From: Bathynomus jamesi
Taxonomy: Eukaryota; Arthropoda; Malacostraca; Isopoda; Cirolanidae
Assembly: GCA_023014485.1 (NCBI GenBank)
Contig: JAJOZX010001574.1
Coordinates: 516,501-580,500 of the forward strand
DNA length: 64,000 nucleotides
Direction: 5' to 3'
Under the pieces are notes generated by a model. That model was not told the origin of the DNA. It worked only from the letters and a program-made list of their open reading frames with translations, and did not search any database. Every line of letters starts with the position of its first letter. Within the stretch, counting starts at the first letter, position 1. Below are positions 41,860-53,280 of this stretch, one piece after another. The position numbers and the translations under genes were made by a program.

Positions 41860-42080
41860 AATATAACATCAACATACCAGAAATATATACACACAACTAA
41901 ATAATAAATACATACACTTTATCTTCTACCGCGCAACATAAAAATAAGAATAATATAACCATCAATATAGCAGAAATATATACCACAATTATGTTAATAA
42001 ATAAATACATGCACTTTTCTTCTACCGCGCAAATAAGAATCGTATAGCCATCAATATAGCAGAAATATATATAACACACT
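41860..42080. repeat. Tandem repeat next to the left TIR
   Basis: About three imperfect copies of a 60-75-bp unit containing ATCAATATAGCAGAAATATA and CTTCTACCGCGCAA. No gene is visible from 41801 to 42521. Confidence 0.7.
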
Positions 42081-42521
42081 ACACGAAAATGTTAAATATA
42101 TAAATACATTTCACTTTTTTCAAAATCTAAACTCGCAATTAATCGAGTCTACAATTCATCATTATTGCCTCTGCATTACGCATTATACTCGGTTTTAATA
42201 ATATTTCACCACTTAAAGTATAGGGAAACCTGTACTCGATATGAAGGGCAATTCATATCGTTCAGTACTATTTTTTGTTCCCACTTTACACCGGTTGGTA
42301 GTTATCTTTAATACGGCTAAAATACAATCAAAAGCATGCACAAGAGTTCATCGTTAGCCCACATTATTAACACAAGTTTATAAACACGCCTTTCAATCGA
42401 GGGTTTATTTCTACCACGCGAGCTTTTCAATCGTGAACTCTTCTTCACACTGCATAGCTACAGTTCAAATAATCTTCTAAGTCGTTACGACAACTGCTCG
42501 TTTATATAAAGAAATAATTCT

Positions 42522-43200
42522 TCAGGGTGAAACGGTGTAGGTGAGCTCAGCCCTGTACCGATCAATTGCTTTGTACCAAAGTTCATGATATTTCAAAGAG
42601 TAAACTTTTAAATAAACGTCCAGCTCTAGACCATTCCCACCTTGTTCAGCCCTACACTCGGTAAAACCCATCGAGCAGAGCGATGTATGCGTATTCAAGT
42701 ACTGTATCAAATAAAGCATATCCGTAACCGCGCGTCTAATATAGGTTTCAGCTTGCGGAATCCGACGATTTCAAACATTCTGTCGAGGATGAAACGGTTT
42801 CGCGTAGGAACAAGAGCGTTATTATCAGAAGCATTCTTCCACATCAGCCGTATATCAATGCATGGCCGATCGTTATTTATACACAACGTACATACAACGG
42901 CGTATGAGGGGTGTCACTAATCTGCTCTCTTCTTGTACCTACGTTAGCAGGTATTTTATAACGATCTTCACTCCACTTCTCAACTATCACGAAGATTCTA
43001 TTCATCTCCTCGACACTTAAATAAACAACATTCCGTTTGTTTGTTTGTCTACATTCCGTTTCCAGTACATAGCTAACGGCACCGGATTTACGCCTGAACA
43101 CGCGCAACGATTTCGTCACGGACACATCGTACGAGGCGTTGAGAATGCTGCTCAAAGGAAGTTCCATCGTATTCGAGGAGCGCACGTCCACTCGGTTCAA
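42522..43200 (-). pseudogene. Polinton accessory gene, frameshifted, unknown
   Basis: From a start at 43200 the first 107 residues include SVTKSLRVFRRKSGAVSYVL and NVVYLSVEEMNRIFVIVEKW. A frameshift near 42880 leads to a middle part (RPCIDIRLMW, RFILDRMFEIVGFRKLKP) and another near 42720 to a C-terminal part ending AELTYTVSP. The beta-rich segment followed by LSVEEMNRI recalls the PC4-type ssDNA-binding fold. That is a weak resemblance, and the family is otherwise unknown. It is the outermost gene of the left block. Confidence 0.5.
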
Positions 43201-43515
43201 GCTCTGAGATAACTATGAGCCGCGTGAGGCACGCAGGTAGGCAGGAACGGTTCGATGGGCGGTTGACTCACCCTGATGATACGTGAATGGGTTTGTTCGA
43301 ACTCGTATGATCCGTGAGGTGCGAGTCGCACCATAATCTAATGAAACGTGTGCGGCGCTGATCGAATTGTTGTACCCCATTATATTGGGTAGGTGTTTTT
43401 TTCCGGTACAAGAATTAATTTCGGTTTTAACGTTTTATCACTACCAGAATACACACCAGACAGTTTCCCTCAGGATAATTTCACGAACTAGGCACATTTT
43501 ATAATGTTTTCTCTC

Positions 43516-43702
43516 CTAAACATCTTCACACTCCGGCGCACTATTTGAGAGGAACATATGCCCATATTTTTCCTTTTTGCCTAGCAAACGATACTCGTCT
43601 CTAAAGTCTGCTAAAAACTCACGCAGGGCACTAGCCACAACCTCACTACGAACCTCATCATGATATACATTAATATAGTGAAAAATACTTAAGATTCTCC
43701 AT
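43516..43702 (-). pseudogene. Small Polinton ORF, one frameshift
   Basis: A start at 43702 (MENLKYF) and, after a 1-bp shift, HYINVYHDEVRSEVVASALR, FLADFRDEYRLLGKKEKYGH and SNSAPECEDV to a stop at 43516. It would be about 60 residues, charged and helical. No family is recognised. The coding-like composition on the same strand as its neighbours supports it. Confidence 0.4.
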
Positions 43703-43873
43703 GATGACGAGATTCACATTTTCAGTCGTAGGGTATGAGTAATCGACATGGTGTAACATGACATAATACCGCTTGTCACACCACCATCACAAGACTCACT
43801 ATCCATATCTGCTGCTTCTCTTCTGCACGCGTTGTTTCTTTTACTTCACGGTATATGTGAGACTTTATAAAGC

Positions 43874-44100
43874 TTAGTCTACAGCATACTTCAATACATC
43901 GTCTGTGCAACGAAAGCCTACAACGCTCTCACCAGAATAACCATAGAGTATTTGTACATCTTGCTCCTTCGCACGATCCAATGTGGTTTTAAAAGAGGCA
44001 AAGGAGGGGGGAATAGGAAGTTTTTCGGTATCCACCACATCTTGAACTTTGCAGAATACCATTTCATAAACGTTGAACAAGCAATATTAAAGGTAGCCAT
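43874..44100 (-). pseudogene. Small Polinton ORF, frameshifted at a G-run
   Basis: A start at 44100 gives MATFNIACSTF. The frame shifts, and from 44080 it reads NVYEMVFCKVQDVVDTEKLP and DVQILYGYSGESVVGFRCTD to a stop at 43874. It would be about 75 residues of unknown function. The plus-strand run GGAGGGGGGAATAGG is a likely indel site. Confidence 0.4.
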
Positions 44101-44578
44101 TTTCTTCTACGCGGGCGAATACACGTCTGAGCTCAAGGGCTTACTGCAGTCAACTGACCACGCAGGGAATCCCAGATAGTAGCATGACTCACGTTGCTGG
44201 TCTTACAGTGGGCGGAGCTTAGAACTTTCACCTGTGCACACACACACACACACACACACACAAAGGAGAAAGTGAAACGCTAATTGAAACATGATTTAAT
44301 AAACGAGATATTCAAGTTATATATATTTACAAATACGTGTAATAAATAAGTTAACAATAGATACATCAAAGATTATATACAAGACATATATATTTACAAA
44401 TACGTGTGATAAGTAAGTTAACAATAGACGCATCAAAGGTTATGGTATCCAAAGGGTACGGTATCATAGGTACCAGGTAACTGGTAACGTTTCCTATAGG
44501 TGTTACGGCACACCTTCGTTCCCCTAAGTTCCTTCACGCCCCCCAGCTTCTGCGCCCGAAAATTGTGGGTGCCTACAG
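44101..44578. other. Polinton spacer with (CA)n
   Basis: It contains (CA)n at about 44237-44262 and a 60-bp direct repeat of ATATATTTACAAATACGTGT (44318 and 44387). No gene is visible. Confidence 0.6.
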
Positions 44579-47500
44579 TTAGTTGGGGAGATCGCTCTCA
44601 TCGTCCAAACACACTAGATCCTTCAACGATTCAAAGTTAACAACCCGCCGATTCGCATGGTTGAGCGTAATACCCTTTGCCTTCACGATATATTTCATAT
44701 CCTCCCCCACCCTCACCCGTACCCCATAAGTTTTAGGTCCTGTTGAGACAAAAGAGTCGGCGTATGCGTTGTCCCCATACTCATCCTTGATCTCATCAGT
44801 GAGCTCGCCGAGGAACTCCCCAATAGCAGGCATGTATTCACCCTCCCTCTCTGTGAATATCACGCTATCTGTATCGGCATACAATACTCTCCGCCCAAGA
44901 GAATGCAATAGACCCCAAAGTTTTATGCGGGCGTAGGCTGTTGTGAAGCTGGCCACAGGTATGTTTGTAACCCTTGAGGTATCTGTGGCCAATTCAGTGT
45001 TGTTGTACTTTATTATGTAAGTATTACCTACATTCACGATCTCCATGACCTCTTTATCGGGAGCATTGGCATAATCCCAGACTTCACTATAACTTTGTGC
45101 CAAATGAATGTTCCCTTTGCCGGTATTCTGTGCAAATTTTCCCCATAGACTGTTTAGACACAACTTTGCACTAAAGCGCTTGCCAGGATTCTTTGCAATT
45201 TGGGCACGATCAAGTTGTATACCTTCGCGGTCGCGGTAACGTTGAATATAGGCAGACTTTTCATCTTCGGTGTCAACTCCTCGCGGATACCCTGATGCCT
45301 CAACCTTATCCTTCAAAAATGCGTTTATATATGGTGTGAAAAGGTTGGGTAGCTTCTGAAACCTCCACACCTCATGTATCTTCAGTATTCTATACCCATG
45401 GCGTACGGCTAGGGCCAGCTCAGGACTTGTATATACGCCTCTGATCTTACGCTGGTGGGGTATATGGTTACAATTACCGTTATTCTCTTCCGCGCACTTC
45501 ACGCACAGGGGAAACATGAGCTTGTGGTCGATAACGACGGGTAAGATCGGCATCCATAAATTGCGTGGGGGGAGTACGTCTACGAAAGAGAGCCCAAAGT
45601 AACGATCATTCAAATTTCTTGAAAATTCATTGATGGAGGGCAGGTTAGGTCCCACCAGTTTCTCAGGAGCGCCCACGGGGTACGGATTGTTCTTCATCAC
45701 GTATGGGTATAAAGAACAGAAATCGTAGTAATGGAGCTTCACACCCTCCGTAGGTGGAAAGTATAGCCTGAATGGATTTGTACGTCCTCCAAACAAGCTA
45801 TCACCACATTTGAGAGGATCCAGCACCATTGAACGCTTGATCGTGTTTATTTCCTCACGGTACACCTCGTCTGTCTCCATCCGTGCATCATATTCATGCT
45901 CCCACAAGACTTTGTGAGTGAACTGGGATCCTATAAGTTGATCGCGGGTGCGGGTCCATGCAAGACAGTCGGCAGGAGATCTACCGTGGATATCTCCGGC
46001 GATTCCGCACTCAGGACGGGGGCATCCATGCCACCAGCATCCGTTAAAGGAGTACACAGTCTTCACACCAGTGACACGGTTTTCACTTAACCCATCAACC
46101 CAAAAAACACGACCATTAATCTTAATGGGTACTTCACCCGTGTTGCGGGCGTGCTTTATGTATACACCTGTCTGTTGCTGTAGGTGTATGAGCCAGTAAA
46201 TAGCCTTGTGGCCGTAACTGCGGGGGTTGTTTCGGTGAATAATGGCTAAGGTGGCTTTAGGCATGAAGTTATTTTGAACACCGTAAAACATAATGACGCG
46301 ATGGTGGTTGCGACTTGCAGCGGATCGCATTTGAAACGGCCTATGTACATCCTTCTAAAGGCCTGGAAACATACTCTAAGCACTCGCACATCATTCACGC
46401 AATAACGCTCACATTCATCAGCTATATTATAAGGATTACGTTCATTAAAACTGTTGTAGTATCGATCAAAGTCTTCACGTTCATCTACACTCATACAATC
46501 ATAGTTAAAATAATGTTTGGGTGGTGGTGGGCCTACGTAGTTTAAAGTCTCGCTAGTGAGGAAAGTGTAAGGGAATATCCTTTGAAACTTCAGCTGCTAC
46601 CCCATCACCTTGGGTAGCTTTGCTAATTTACAAGGTGTGAATAATAAAGTGTCTTTAAATTGTACATTACCTCTTATTTGCATCTGTATTAATTTGTTGC
46701 CTCTTTTCAATGGATCACCTGTAAATATCTCAGAGGATTCGTGCTCAAGCAACTCCTTATAAAGGAACTGCGTGTCAAACTTTGCCCGTTATGGGCGAGA
46801 ATATACACAGTCATTTTTTGAACTTGTCGGCTAACTTGACAATATAGGACACAAATAGTTTCACAGGACTATCGTGGACATTCGTTTTAAAAACGTTTGT
46901 CCGTTTACCGCATTTGGGGCACTCGTCACATTCGATCCCATACACTCATCGCAGATAGTCTGGCTCACAAGTAAATGTGGAATTACCTCTTTGGTTTCAG
47001 CATTCGTATATGTTTCTATATCGTAGTATACAGTTATACAGGGTTTGTTTTTAGGCTTGGCGTCTTTCATATAACATACATGCTTTACTCCATCCGCCTT
47101 ATATTCCTCCTGGCATGTAGGACAGTGAATTTCGTCACATTTGTGCTTAAATTTTCCCCAATTATCCATTGTGTGAAACATACCACATTCACAGATTCTC
47201 ATTTTCCTGCACGTGCCAATTGATTTATGGAGATCAAAACAGCTATTATTGAAAATGTGCGTCTACACACATTACAATCCTCTTCTCAGCTTCAACTACA
47301 CGGCTTTCACATTTGGAGCTTTTACACTGTTCACATACCATGTGACATTCTTTACAATGTTTCACTATATCATCCGCAAACTCGAGGCACCCCTTACACA
47401 AATCATGATGTCGTCCATATTTTCGACTTTTATCGTAACTCGCGTAAAGGCACCTTATATTACGGATGGGGAGATACGTTGCCCTGACAGACCTAAATAA

Positions 47501-47872
47501 GTAGGGGCCTTGTACGATCTCTCACACAGCTTTTAAAAACATACATCATCCATCATCCAAAACACAACTATACGAACATTCATTTCCTGTTCTACCATTC
47601 TCAGCTCTTCAGGACCCATATTACAGTCAAATTCAAGTTCACAGTCTACAGCTAGTTTACGGGCACGCTCCACGACCGTAGGCACCAAATTTTTTGGGCC
47701 GTGTATTTTGTACAGTAAACATGCGTGCAAGACTACTGCTATAAAGCCGCAACCACGATCGACGTTTATATGCCGTCTAAAATAGCTTGAGAATTGAGTT
47801 AAGAGTATACGGTATGGCACTATGACCCGCAACACGGAATACACGATCAATATTTACCGTGAAGTTGTCCAT
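44579..47872 (-). pseudogene. polB: Protein-primed DNA polymerase B of the Polinton
   Basis: From a start at 47872 the gene spans about 3.3 kb (about 1,100 codons, normal for Polintons). The order is: N-terminal region (CGFIAVVLHACLLYK, GPEELRMVEQEMNVR); a Cys-rich stretch near 47290-47410 and CPTCQEEY/HVC near 47100; the 3'-5' exonuclease motif ITVYYDIETY near 47040; exonuclease-like RYCVNDVRVL near 46400; then an intact 583-codon stretch. That stretch has polymerase motif A YYDFCSLYPYV, motif B KLCLNSLWGKF and motif C YADTDSVIF. At least four frameshifts or stops (about 47530, 47210, 46860-46500, 46330) separate the pieces. It replicates the element from a terminal protein in this family; here it is dead. 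Confidence 0.92.
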
Positions 47873-47880
47873 ATTGAAGG

Positions 47881-48713
47881 CTATACTACTTTGGGCGGCT
47901 GCATTATACGTCCTAATATATATTCTACATCTTCAGCCGCCAAACGTCTAAATGGCACTACTACCCAATAATCATCTACATCACCGTCATCTGACCCGAA
48001 TCCGAAGGACAGACTCGTCCTGACTTCACGCTCGTCGCGGTTCTGAAGAGCAAACTCTACAATACGCTGTACAACCCGGCGTAGCCCGCGCTCAATTCCA
48101 TTGCTATACATGGCTCTAGGGTCGACCCTGACTCTATACCGATTTCTAGTCAAGGCTGGGGTGGGGGCTGCGGAGCGCACCAACTCAAACGTTATATCAC
48201 CCTCAACAGAACGAGTCACCGCTGTGGAGGATGAACAAGAGTTTATATTGATATTGGATGATGTGGGATTGGTTGCGTAAGACGTTGAGGGTTGGGGATC
48301 TATTATTGCAGGCTCAACAGAACGGGGGACAGCTGTGGAGGATGGACAAGGGGCTATATCGGCCAAAGATGTGATGTGGGGTTGGCAGCGTAAGACGTTG
48401 AGGGCCTGGAGTCTATTATTGTAGACTCAACAGAACGGGGGGCAACTGTGGCGGATGAATAAGGGGATATATTGGCGGAAGGTGCTGCTGGGGGGCTTGT
48501 TGCGTAAGACGTTGAGGGTTGGGGCCCTATTACTGGTGGTTGTCTAGCAACAGGCGCGTATTTCGGTCGCTTTATACCTGACGTGGGGTTCTCTTCATCA
48601 TACCTCCGCTTTGAACGTGCTACCGGTATCGCTGGTGAGGGTTCGTCGGCATGGGAGGATTCTGTGATCACAACTACACTGTCGTCGGGGTCATCCGTAA
48701 TGTCGATGATGGG
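47881..48713 (-). pseudogene. Polinton low-complexity protein with PQPSTSYA repeats
   Basis: It lies just upstream of polB on the same strand. The N-terminal half (48671 down to 48354) is disordered, rich in Ser, Pro and Ala, with a basic KRRYDEENPTSGIKRPK nuclear-localisation-like segment. It has four or five repeats of (P/R)QPSTSYA(T/A)NPTS with AVPRSVE between. A frameshift near 48365 leads to the C-terminal half, with a structured-looking RYRVRVDPRAMYSNGIERGL and SLSFGFGSDDGDVDDYWVVV. The first codons are beyond the hAT insertion (VNDDEV near 49590-49605). The function is unknown. Confidence 0.6.
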
Positions 48714-48721
48714 GTGCTGTA

Positions 48722-49570
48722 CAGGGCCGGATTAACCATTAAGCAAAATAAGCCCGTGCTTAGGGCATCAAGGGAAGGGGGGCACCACAGAAATTTTCCA
48801 TTGTCGGATTTCTTATCACCACCTTTTACACAATTGTTGACAAACTTGAAACTGAGATGAGAAGAAGAGGAGAGATATACAAAGAAATAGCAGAGAGATT
48901 TTCTTTTCTAAGTGATGTGCCACATAATGTCACCACTTCATCATCTACTGAAATTGAAAGGTATTCTCAGGGTTGTAAAAAGATGATTGATGCTTACCCA
49001 GAGGACTTGAACACTAATTTCTCTGCTGAGCTTCAGCAGTTTCACTCATATGTGTGCCATAAGTTCAGTGCAAAAAAAAATGTAAAAACAAGATTCAGTC
49101 ATGCTGAGCTTTATAAAATAATTGTAGAAGACAATATTGAGTGTGCCTTCCCAAATGTAGAAATTGCCTTTCGTATATTTTAACATTAATGGTCACAAAT
49201 TGCTCAGCTGAGCGTTCATTTTCTCAGTTGAAGTATATTAAAAATACCAACAGAACAACTATGCAACAAGGCAGGCTGGATGCCTTATCTCTACTAAGTA
49301 TAGAAGCAGATGTGTTACGTAAGATTAGTTTTGAGGATCTGATCAAAGACTTTGCAATTAAAAAAAGTAGGAGAAAACTTTTCAAATATAAATGAAGTGG
49401 AAGTATACAAAAATAAACATTATTTTCCATCTTACTGTAAGTTTTGTTTCATTTCAAAAAATAAAATTTTATTTTATGGTTTATTTTTGTTTATATTTTG
49501 AATTACATATATATGGGGCACCAAAATCTTTTAAGTGCTTAGGGCCTCTAAAGGGCTTAATCCGGCCCTG
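48722..49570 (+). mobile_element. hAT element inside the Polinton, 849 bp
   Basis: The terminal repeats are CAGGGCCGGATTAACC on the left and, inverted, CAGGGCCGGATTAAGC on the right. The exact 8-bp target duplication GTGCTGTA lies at 48714-48721 and 49571-49578. Subterminal GTGCTTAGGGC occurs in inverted orientation at both ends. It breaks the PQPSTSYA-repeat gene near its 5' end. Confidence 0.95.
48857..49395 (+). pseudogene. hAT transposase C-terminal remnant
   Basis: Two frames cover the last part of a hAT transposase. The first (48857-49183) is helical with YPEDLNTNFSAELQQFHSYV. The second (49141-49395) has TLMVTNCSAERSFSQLKYIK, STMQQGR-like NRTTMQQGRLDALSLLSIEA and DLIKDFAIKKSRRK, the dimerisation region. 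No DDE core or zinc finger is present, so it is non-autonomous. Confidence 0.85.
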
Positions 49571-49688
49571 GTGCTGTACCTCATCGTCATTCACAGTTCT
49601 GCGGGAGAAGAAAACAAAATAAAAGGAACAGCACTCAAAATTTGTAATATTTTGTAAATGATCCACTTAGGAGTGTGACGTGTTAGAA

Positions 49689-50316
49689 ATGGACTCTGTA
49701 GAAAAATTCAGATTCACGAGCCCATCCACATATTATATCTGGACCTACAGGATGTGGTAAAACTGTGTTTATGCTTAAAATCATTAAAGAAAAGGAAGAG
49801 ATGTTTTCAAAATTTGTCCATAAAGTTATATGGTGCTATTCGACGTATCAATCAGTGTTCAACGAGTACCAAGATGATATTTTGTTCCACAAAGGTGTAT
49901 ATGACGTTAATTCGTTAAAGAGAAATGAACATACAGTCATTGTAATTGACGATCTCATGTTGGAGATGGATAAAACGTTTGCCGAGACATTTACAGTATT
50001 CTCCCACCATCTTAACATAAGCGTGTTCTTCATCAATCAGAATCTATTTTTCAAAAATAGATACATGCGCGATGTGTCGTTAAATACACAATATCTAGTC
50101 TTATTCGCACAACGTAGAGATGTATCACAAATTGGGGTATTAGCCAATCAAATGTTCCCGAATTAGCGTAAGGAGTTTTTGGAAGTTTATAAAGAAGCTA
50201 CAAGCACGCGTTACGGATATTTGCTTTGTGACCTTCATCCGCGAAACACGTTTAGGGTGCTTCTAAGAACGAATATATTTCCAAACGAGCCTGAAACGGC
50301 GTATATTTCAGAATGA
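49689..50316 (+). pseudogene. Genome-packaging ATPase of the Polinton
   Basis: This is the FtsK/HerA-superfamily (A32-like) ATPase that packages DNA into the capsid in related viruses. The start at 49689 reads MDSVEKFRF. A 1-bp shift then gives the Walker A loop ISGPTGCGKTVFM at about 49735-49770. Walker B is TVIVIDDLM near 49935, followed by a sensor-like VFFINQNLF. An in-frame TAG at 50164 interrupts the C-terminal part, which continues to TGA at 50316. Length (about 208 codons) suits the family. Its stop overlaps the ATG of the next gene. Confidence 0.9.
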
Positions 50317-50636
50317 CAAAGAGACTAAAGAAATACCGTGAATTAATAAAAATCTATCATCGACTGCCCCGGGCAATGCAGCAGATGTTTATTAAAAATA
50401 TCGACTCCGACTTTTTAAAATGCATCTGTGAAATCTGTCTTAACGTTATAAATTGCAATGTATCAATGAAACCATCTCAGAAGGCTCGCCTACGCCGTTA
50501 CAAGAACATAATACACGCACTCGCTCTTAAAAGTCAAACTGTAGCGAAGAAAAAACGAATTATTGTGCAAACAGGAGGGTCACTTCTCCCCATCTTATTT
50601 TCAGTTTTGGGTCCTTTACTGACTCGATTAATATAA
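50313..50636 (+). CDS. Small basic Polinton protein, unknown
   Basis: 107 residues, intact. Strongly basic N-terminal and middle parts (MTKRLKKYRELIKIYHRLPR, KPSQKARLRRYKNIIHALAL) contain CICEICLNVINCNV. The C-terminal tail is hydrophobic (GGSLLPILFSVLGPLLTRLI), like a membrane-active or core-protein tail. Its ATG overlaps the ATPase stop and its TAA shares a base with the next ATG. Similar small genes are common beside Polinton ATPases in arthropods as I recall them, but the role is unknown; a DNA-condensing or membrane-lytic virion protein is inference. Confidence 0.65.
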   Translation: MTKRLKKYRELIKIYHRLPRAMQQMFIKNIDSDFLKCICEICLNVINCNVSMKPSQKARLRRYKNIIHALALKSQTVAKKKRIIVQTGGSLLPILFSVLGPLLTRLI

Positions 50637-51387
50637 TGAAGAAAGTGGTAGTGATTCCACACGAGGTGTACGCATCACTGCAAAGGAATCCAGACACGGA
50701 TCTAGATCCCCGTAAAAGCAGACTTAAAAGAATGGAAAGCGAATTGCTAGCCCTATTAAACAGTGAAAAAACACCTGATGAGAAAAGAATCTTATACCAA
50801 GAAGCTCTGCAGAAATTTCTTCACGAGTACGAAAATTATAAGAACCCGACAGAGATTCCTGTGTTTATTAGGCACAGCACGGGGGACGATGGACATGGCG
50901 ACATAGGACCTGTACCCGACGATAGAGCTGACCAACCAAAGATTAAGGGATCAGCTACACAACATATCGAGCATGTATTAAAAAGCACCCTCCCACATAC
51001 ATTGAGGAATAAAGGTTTAAGTCTTTATAATCTATTGAATGAGGACCCAGCCATACAATGGACCGATACAGGCGAGATCATTGTGGAAGGATCAAAGGTA
51101 CAGGGTCGAATATCGTAGACATTGTCCATGATCTGGTGAGAAAGTAGGATAGACCATCACCATCAGGATGGAAGCATATTAAAGCAAGACTACAACAAAT
51201 AAACGTCCCTAAAACGTTGATAGGAAATCTGAACAGGTTAAAAGACTTGGAACATGCGACGCATGTGGCACAATTGAAGACGCCATCACCCTCGACGGTA
51301 ACACCTTTGAAGAGGAGAAAGAAGAGGGTAAACAACGGTCAACCCTACCCACGTGCCTCTAAAATACGCAAATGGCTAACGTATTAA
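50636..51387 (+). pseudogene. Polinton protein of unknown function, frameshifted
   Basis: The first 160 codons (50636-51118) have KVVVIPHEVYASLQRNP, a charged helical region and SATQHIEHVLKSTLPHTLRN followed by LLNEDPAIQWTDTGEIIVEG. A frameshift near 51105 and a stop (AGAAAGTAGGAT, about 51147) precede the C-terminal part, SPSGWKHIKARLQQINVPKT and a basic tail with TPLKRRKKRV. About 250 codons in all. The ATG overlaps the previous stop by one base, and its end overlaps the integrase start. The family is not named from memory. Confidence 0.6.
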
Positions 51388-52429
51388 GTAAACGCTATTA
51401 TGACGTTTCTAACCCAGCCTCCTACGGCGGCGTAGATAGACTGTACAGAAGTGTTTACGGAGTAGGAAAACAAGATGTTGAGAGATTTTTGCGGGAGCAG
51501 GACGCTTATACACTTCATAAGACGGTGAGAAGAAGGTTTAAAACAGCCAAGACAACGGCTGCCTCGATTGATTCTATTTGGCAAGCAGATTTAACAGACA
51601 TGCAAAGATATTCTGTGTATAACGATGGTTACCGCTACATTCTATTCATAATAGATGTATTCTCTAGATATCTGTGGTTAATTCCTCTGAAAAATAAATC
51701 ACCTGAAACAGTTGCTAAAGCCGTCAAAACGCTAATGTTAAAAGAAAACAGGGTTCCTGGCTATTTTTGTACGGATATGGGGAAGAAATTTATAGGTCAT
51801 GCTTTTCAGAACATGTTGACGGAGTTTAATATCAGCTATTACACAACCAATTCTATACATAAGGCTTCTTTAGCTGAAAGAGTTCAACGTACCATAAAGG
51901 AACGCATGCACCGCTATTTTACACATAAAAACACATACGGATTTCTAGACATTCTGGAATCATTGGCATCATCCTACACCGCTCACACCATCGCACGATT
52001 GGGACAACACCTCAAGAAGTTTTAGAAAGAGGTACGTTCCCGAGAAGAGATGGATCACCAACACCACCACACTCTTCGCGTTTCAAAATCAATGATTATG
52101 TAAGGCTGTCGCGTTCGGGAAATAAATTCTCAAAGGGATTTGAGAAAGGATGGATACGTGAGATTTTTAAAGTTAGGGGTATGAGACCTAAAGGTGAGAT
52201 AATGATGTATTTCGTTGAAGATTTGAATGAGGAAGAAATCTCAGGAGGCTTTTACCGCGAGGAGTTGCAGAAAGTGGCATTTAATTTAGGAAAAAATGTG
52301 TTTAAAATTGAGAAAATTTTAGGAAGCAAAGGTACAGGAAAGAGAAAAATGTACCTGGTGAAATGGCTAGGATACCAGGAAAGCTTCAACACCTATATAA
52401 AAGCTGATGCAATAATGAAGCTTAAATAG
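51372..52429 (+). pseudogene. int: Polinton integrase with C-terminal chromodomain
   Basis: A retroviral-type (rve) integrase that inserts the element. It starts at 51372. Catalytic residues are visible: Asp in IWQADLTDMQRY, Asp in YFCTDMGKKF and Glu in ASLAERVQRTIKERM, with spacing like DD35E. One frameshift near 52003 separates the core from the C-terminal part, which has the SH3-like FKINDYVRLSRSGNKFSKGF near 52085. The chromodomain follows: VFKIEKILGSKGTGKRKMYL and VKWLGYQESFNTY (52300-52410). About 350 codons, normal for the family. The chromodomain may bias target choice, which is known for related elements and inferred here. Confidence 0.92.
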
Positions 52430-52437
52430 TATGCAAC

Positions 52438-53280
52438 ATGGCTCCTAACCATTTCTACGTCACACTCCCGTCCTCCTCGTCCCTGTCTGTACACCCTAAC
52501 AACACACTAGCCAACTCTGTCACAGAACTCCACGGGCCATTGAATTGGGTCGTGATTCGTATGAGGTGGGGATATGCGAAATTCAGCTGGACACCCTCTT
52601 TTTAAATATTGAATATAAAGAATCCGTTTTTACGATTCTTAGAGATATTGACGAGTGTGAAAAAGCTGGGGTAGCTATGGATGAAACTATACGTATCGCC
52701 CGGACTAAGGTTGCACGGTATTACAGTACAGAAGTAAGACTAGGACCGGGTCATTATGGTTCGGTCGAGGATGTTGTGAGAGACTTAAACGTAAGTTTAA
52801 GAAACTCAAACCTTACGAATGATGTAGTATACGAAATTGTAAAGAAAGGAAACCCTGCACATACACTAATCCTAAAATCAAAGACTAACAGACGTATTAA
52901 AGACCGAAGTGTTCAAAATTATAACCAATTATAAGACACATTTCACGAGGCACAGCATGACTTGTCCAGATTAATGTATCAATTGAAGATGGAAAAATTG
53001 GCTGAAAGCTCTGTCCCCAGACATGTGCTATATTTACAGTAATATAGTGGAGCACCAGTTTGTTGGGGATACCCAGGCACGCCTGCTGCGCATTGTCCAC
53101 ATCCCCAACCATAGAGGAAGGAGTTTGAGTATTACATATGACAGACCCCATTATGTGAACGTCGCAACTAATCTAATAACCAATATCTCAATATATATAA
53201 GAACGATTGAGGGTAAAAATTTTCAATTCGGTGACTGGAGCTTAACAGTGAAGCTGCACTTTCGACGCACTGAGTTATAA
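52438..53280 (+). pseudogene. Penton-like minor capsid protein of the Polinton
   Basis: The start at 52438 gives FYVTLPSSSSLSVHPNNTLA, the typical start of this widespread arthropod Polinton protein. A frameshift near 52545 leads to SYEVGICEIQLDTLFLNIEY. Stops near 52934 precede the C-terminal part (53023-53280) with VEHQFVGDTQARLLRIVHIP, YDRPHYVNV and FQFGDWSLTVKLHFRR. Single-jelly-roll minor capsid proteins fill the vertices in related viruses. Its TAA overlaps the next ATG by one base. Confidence 0.85.

Noticed and set aside
45896..46199. Plus-strand frames within polB
   Set aside because: They are antisense shadows of the polymerase coding strand.
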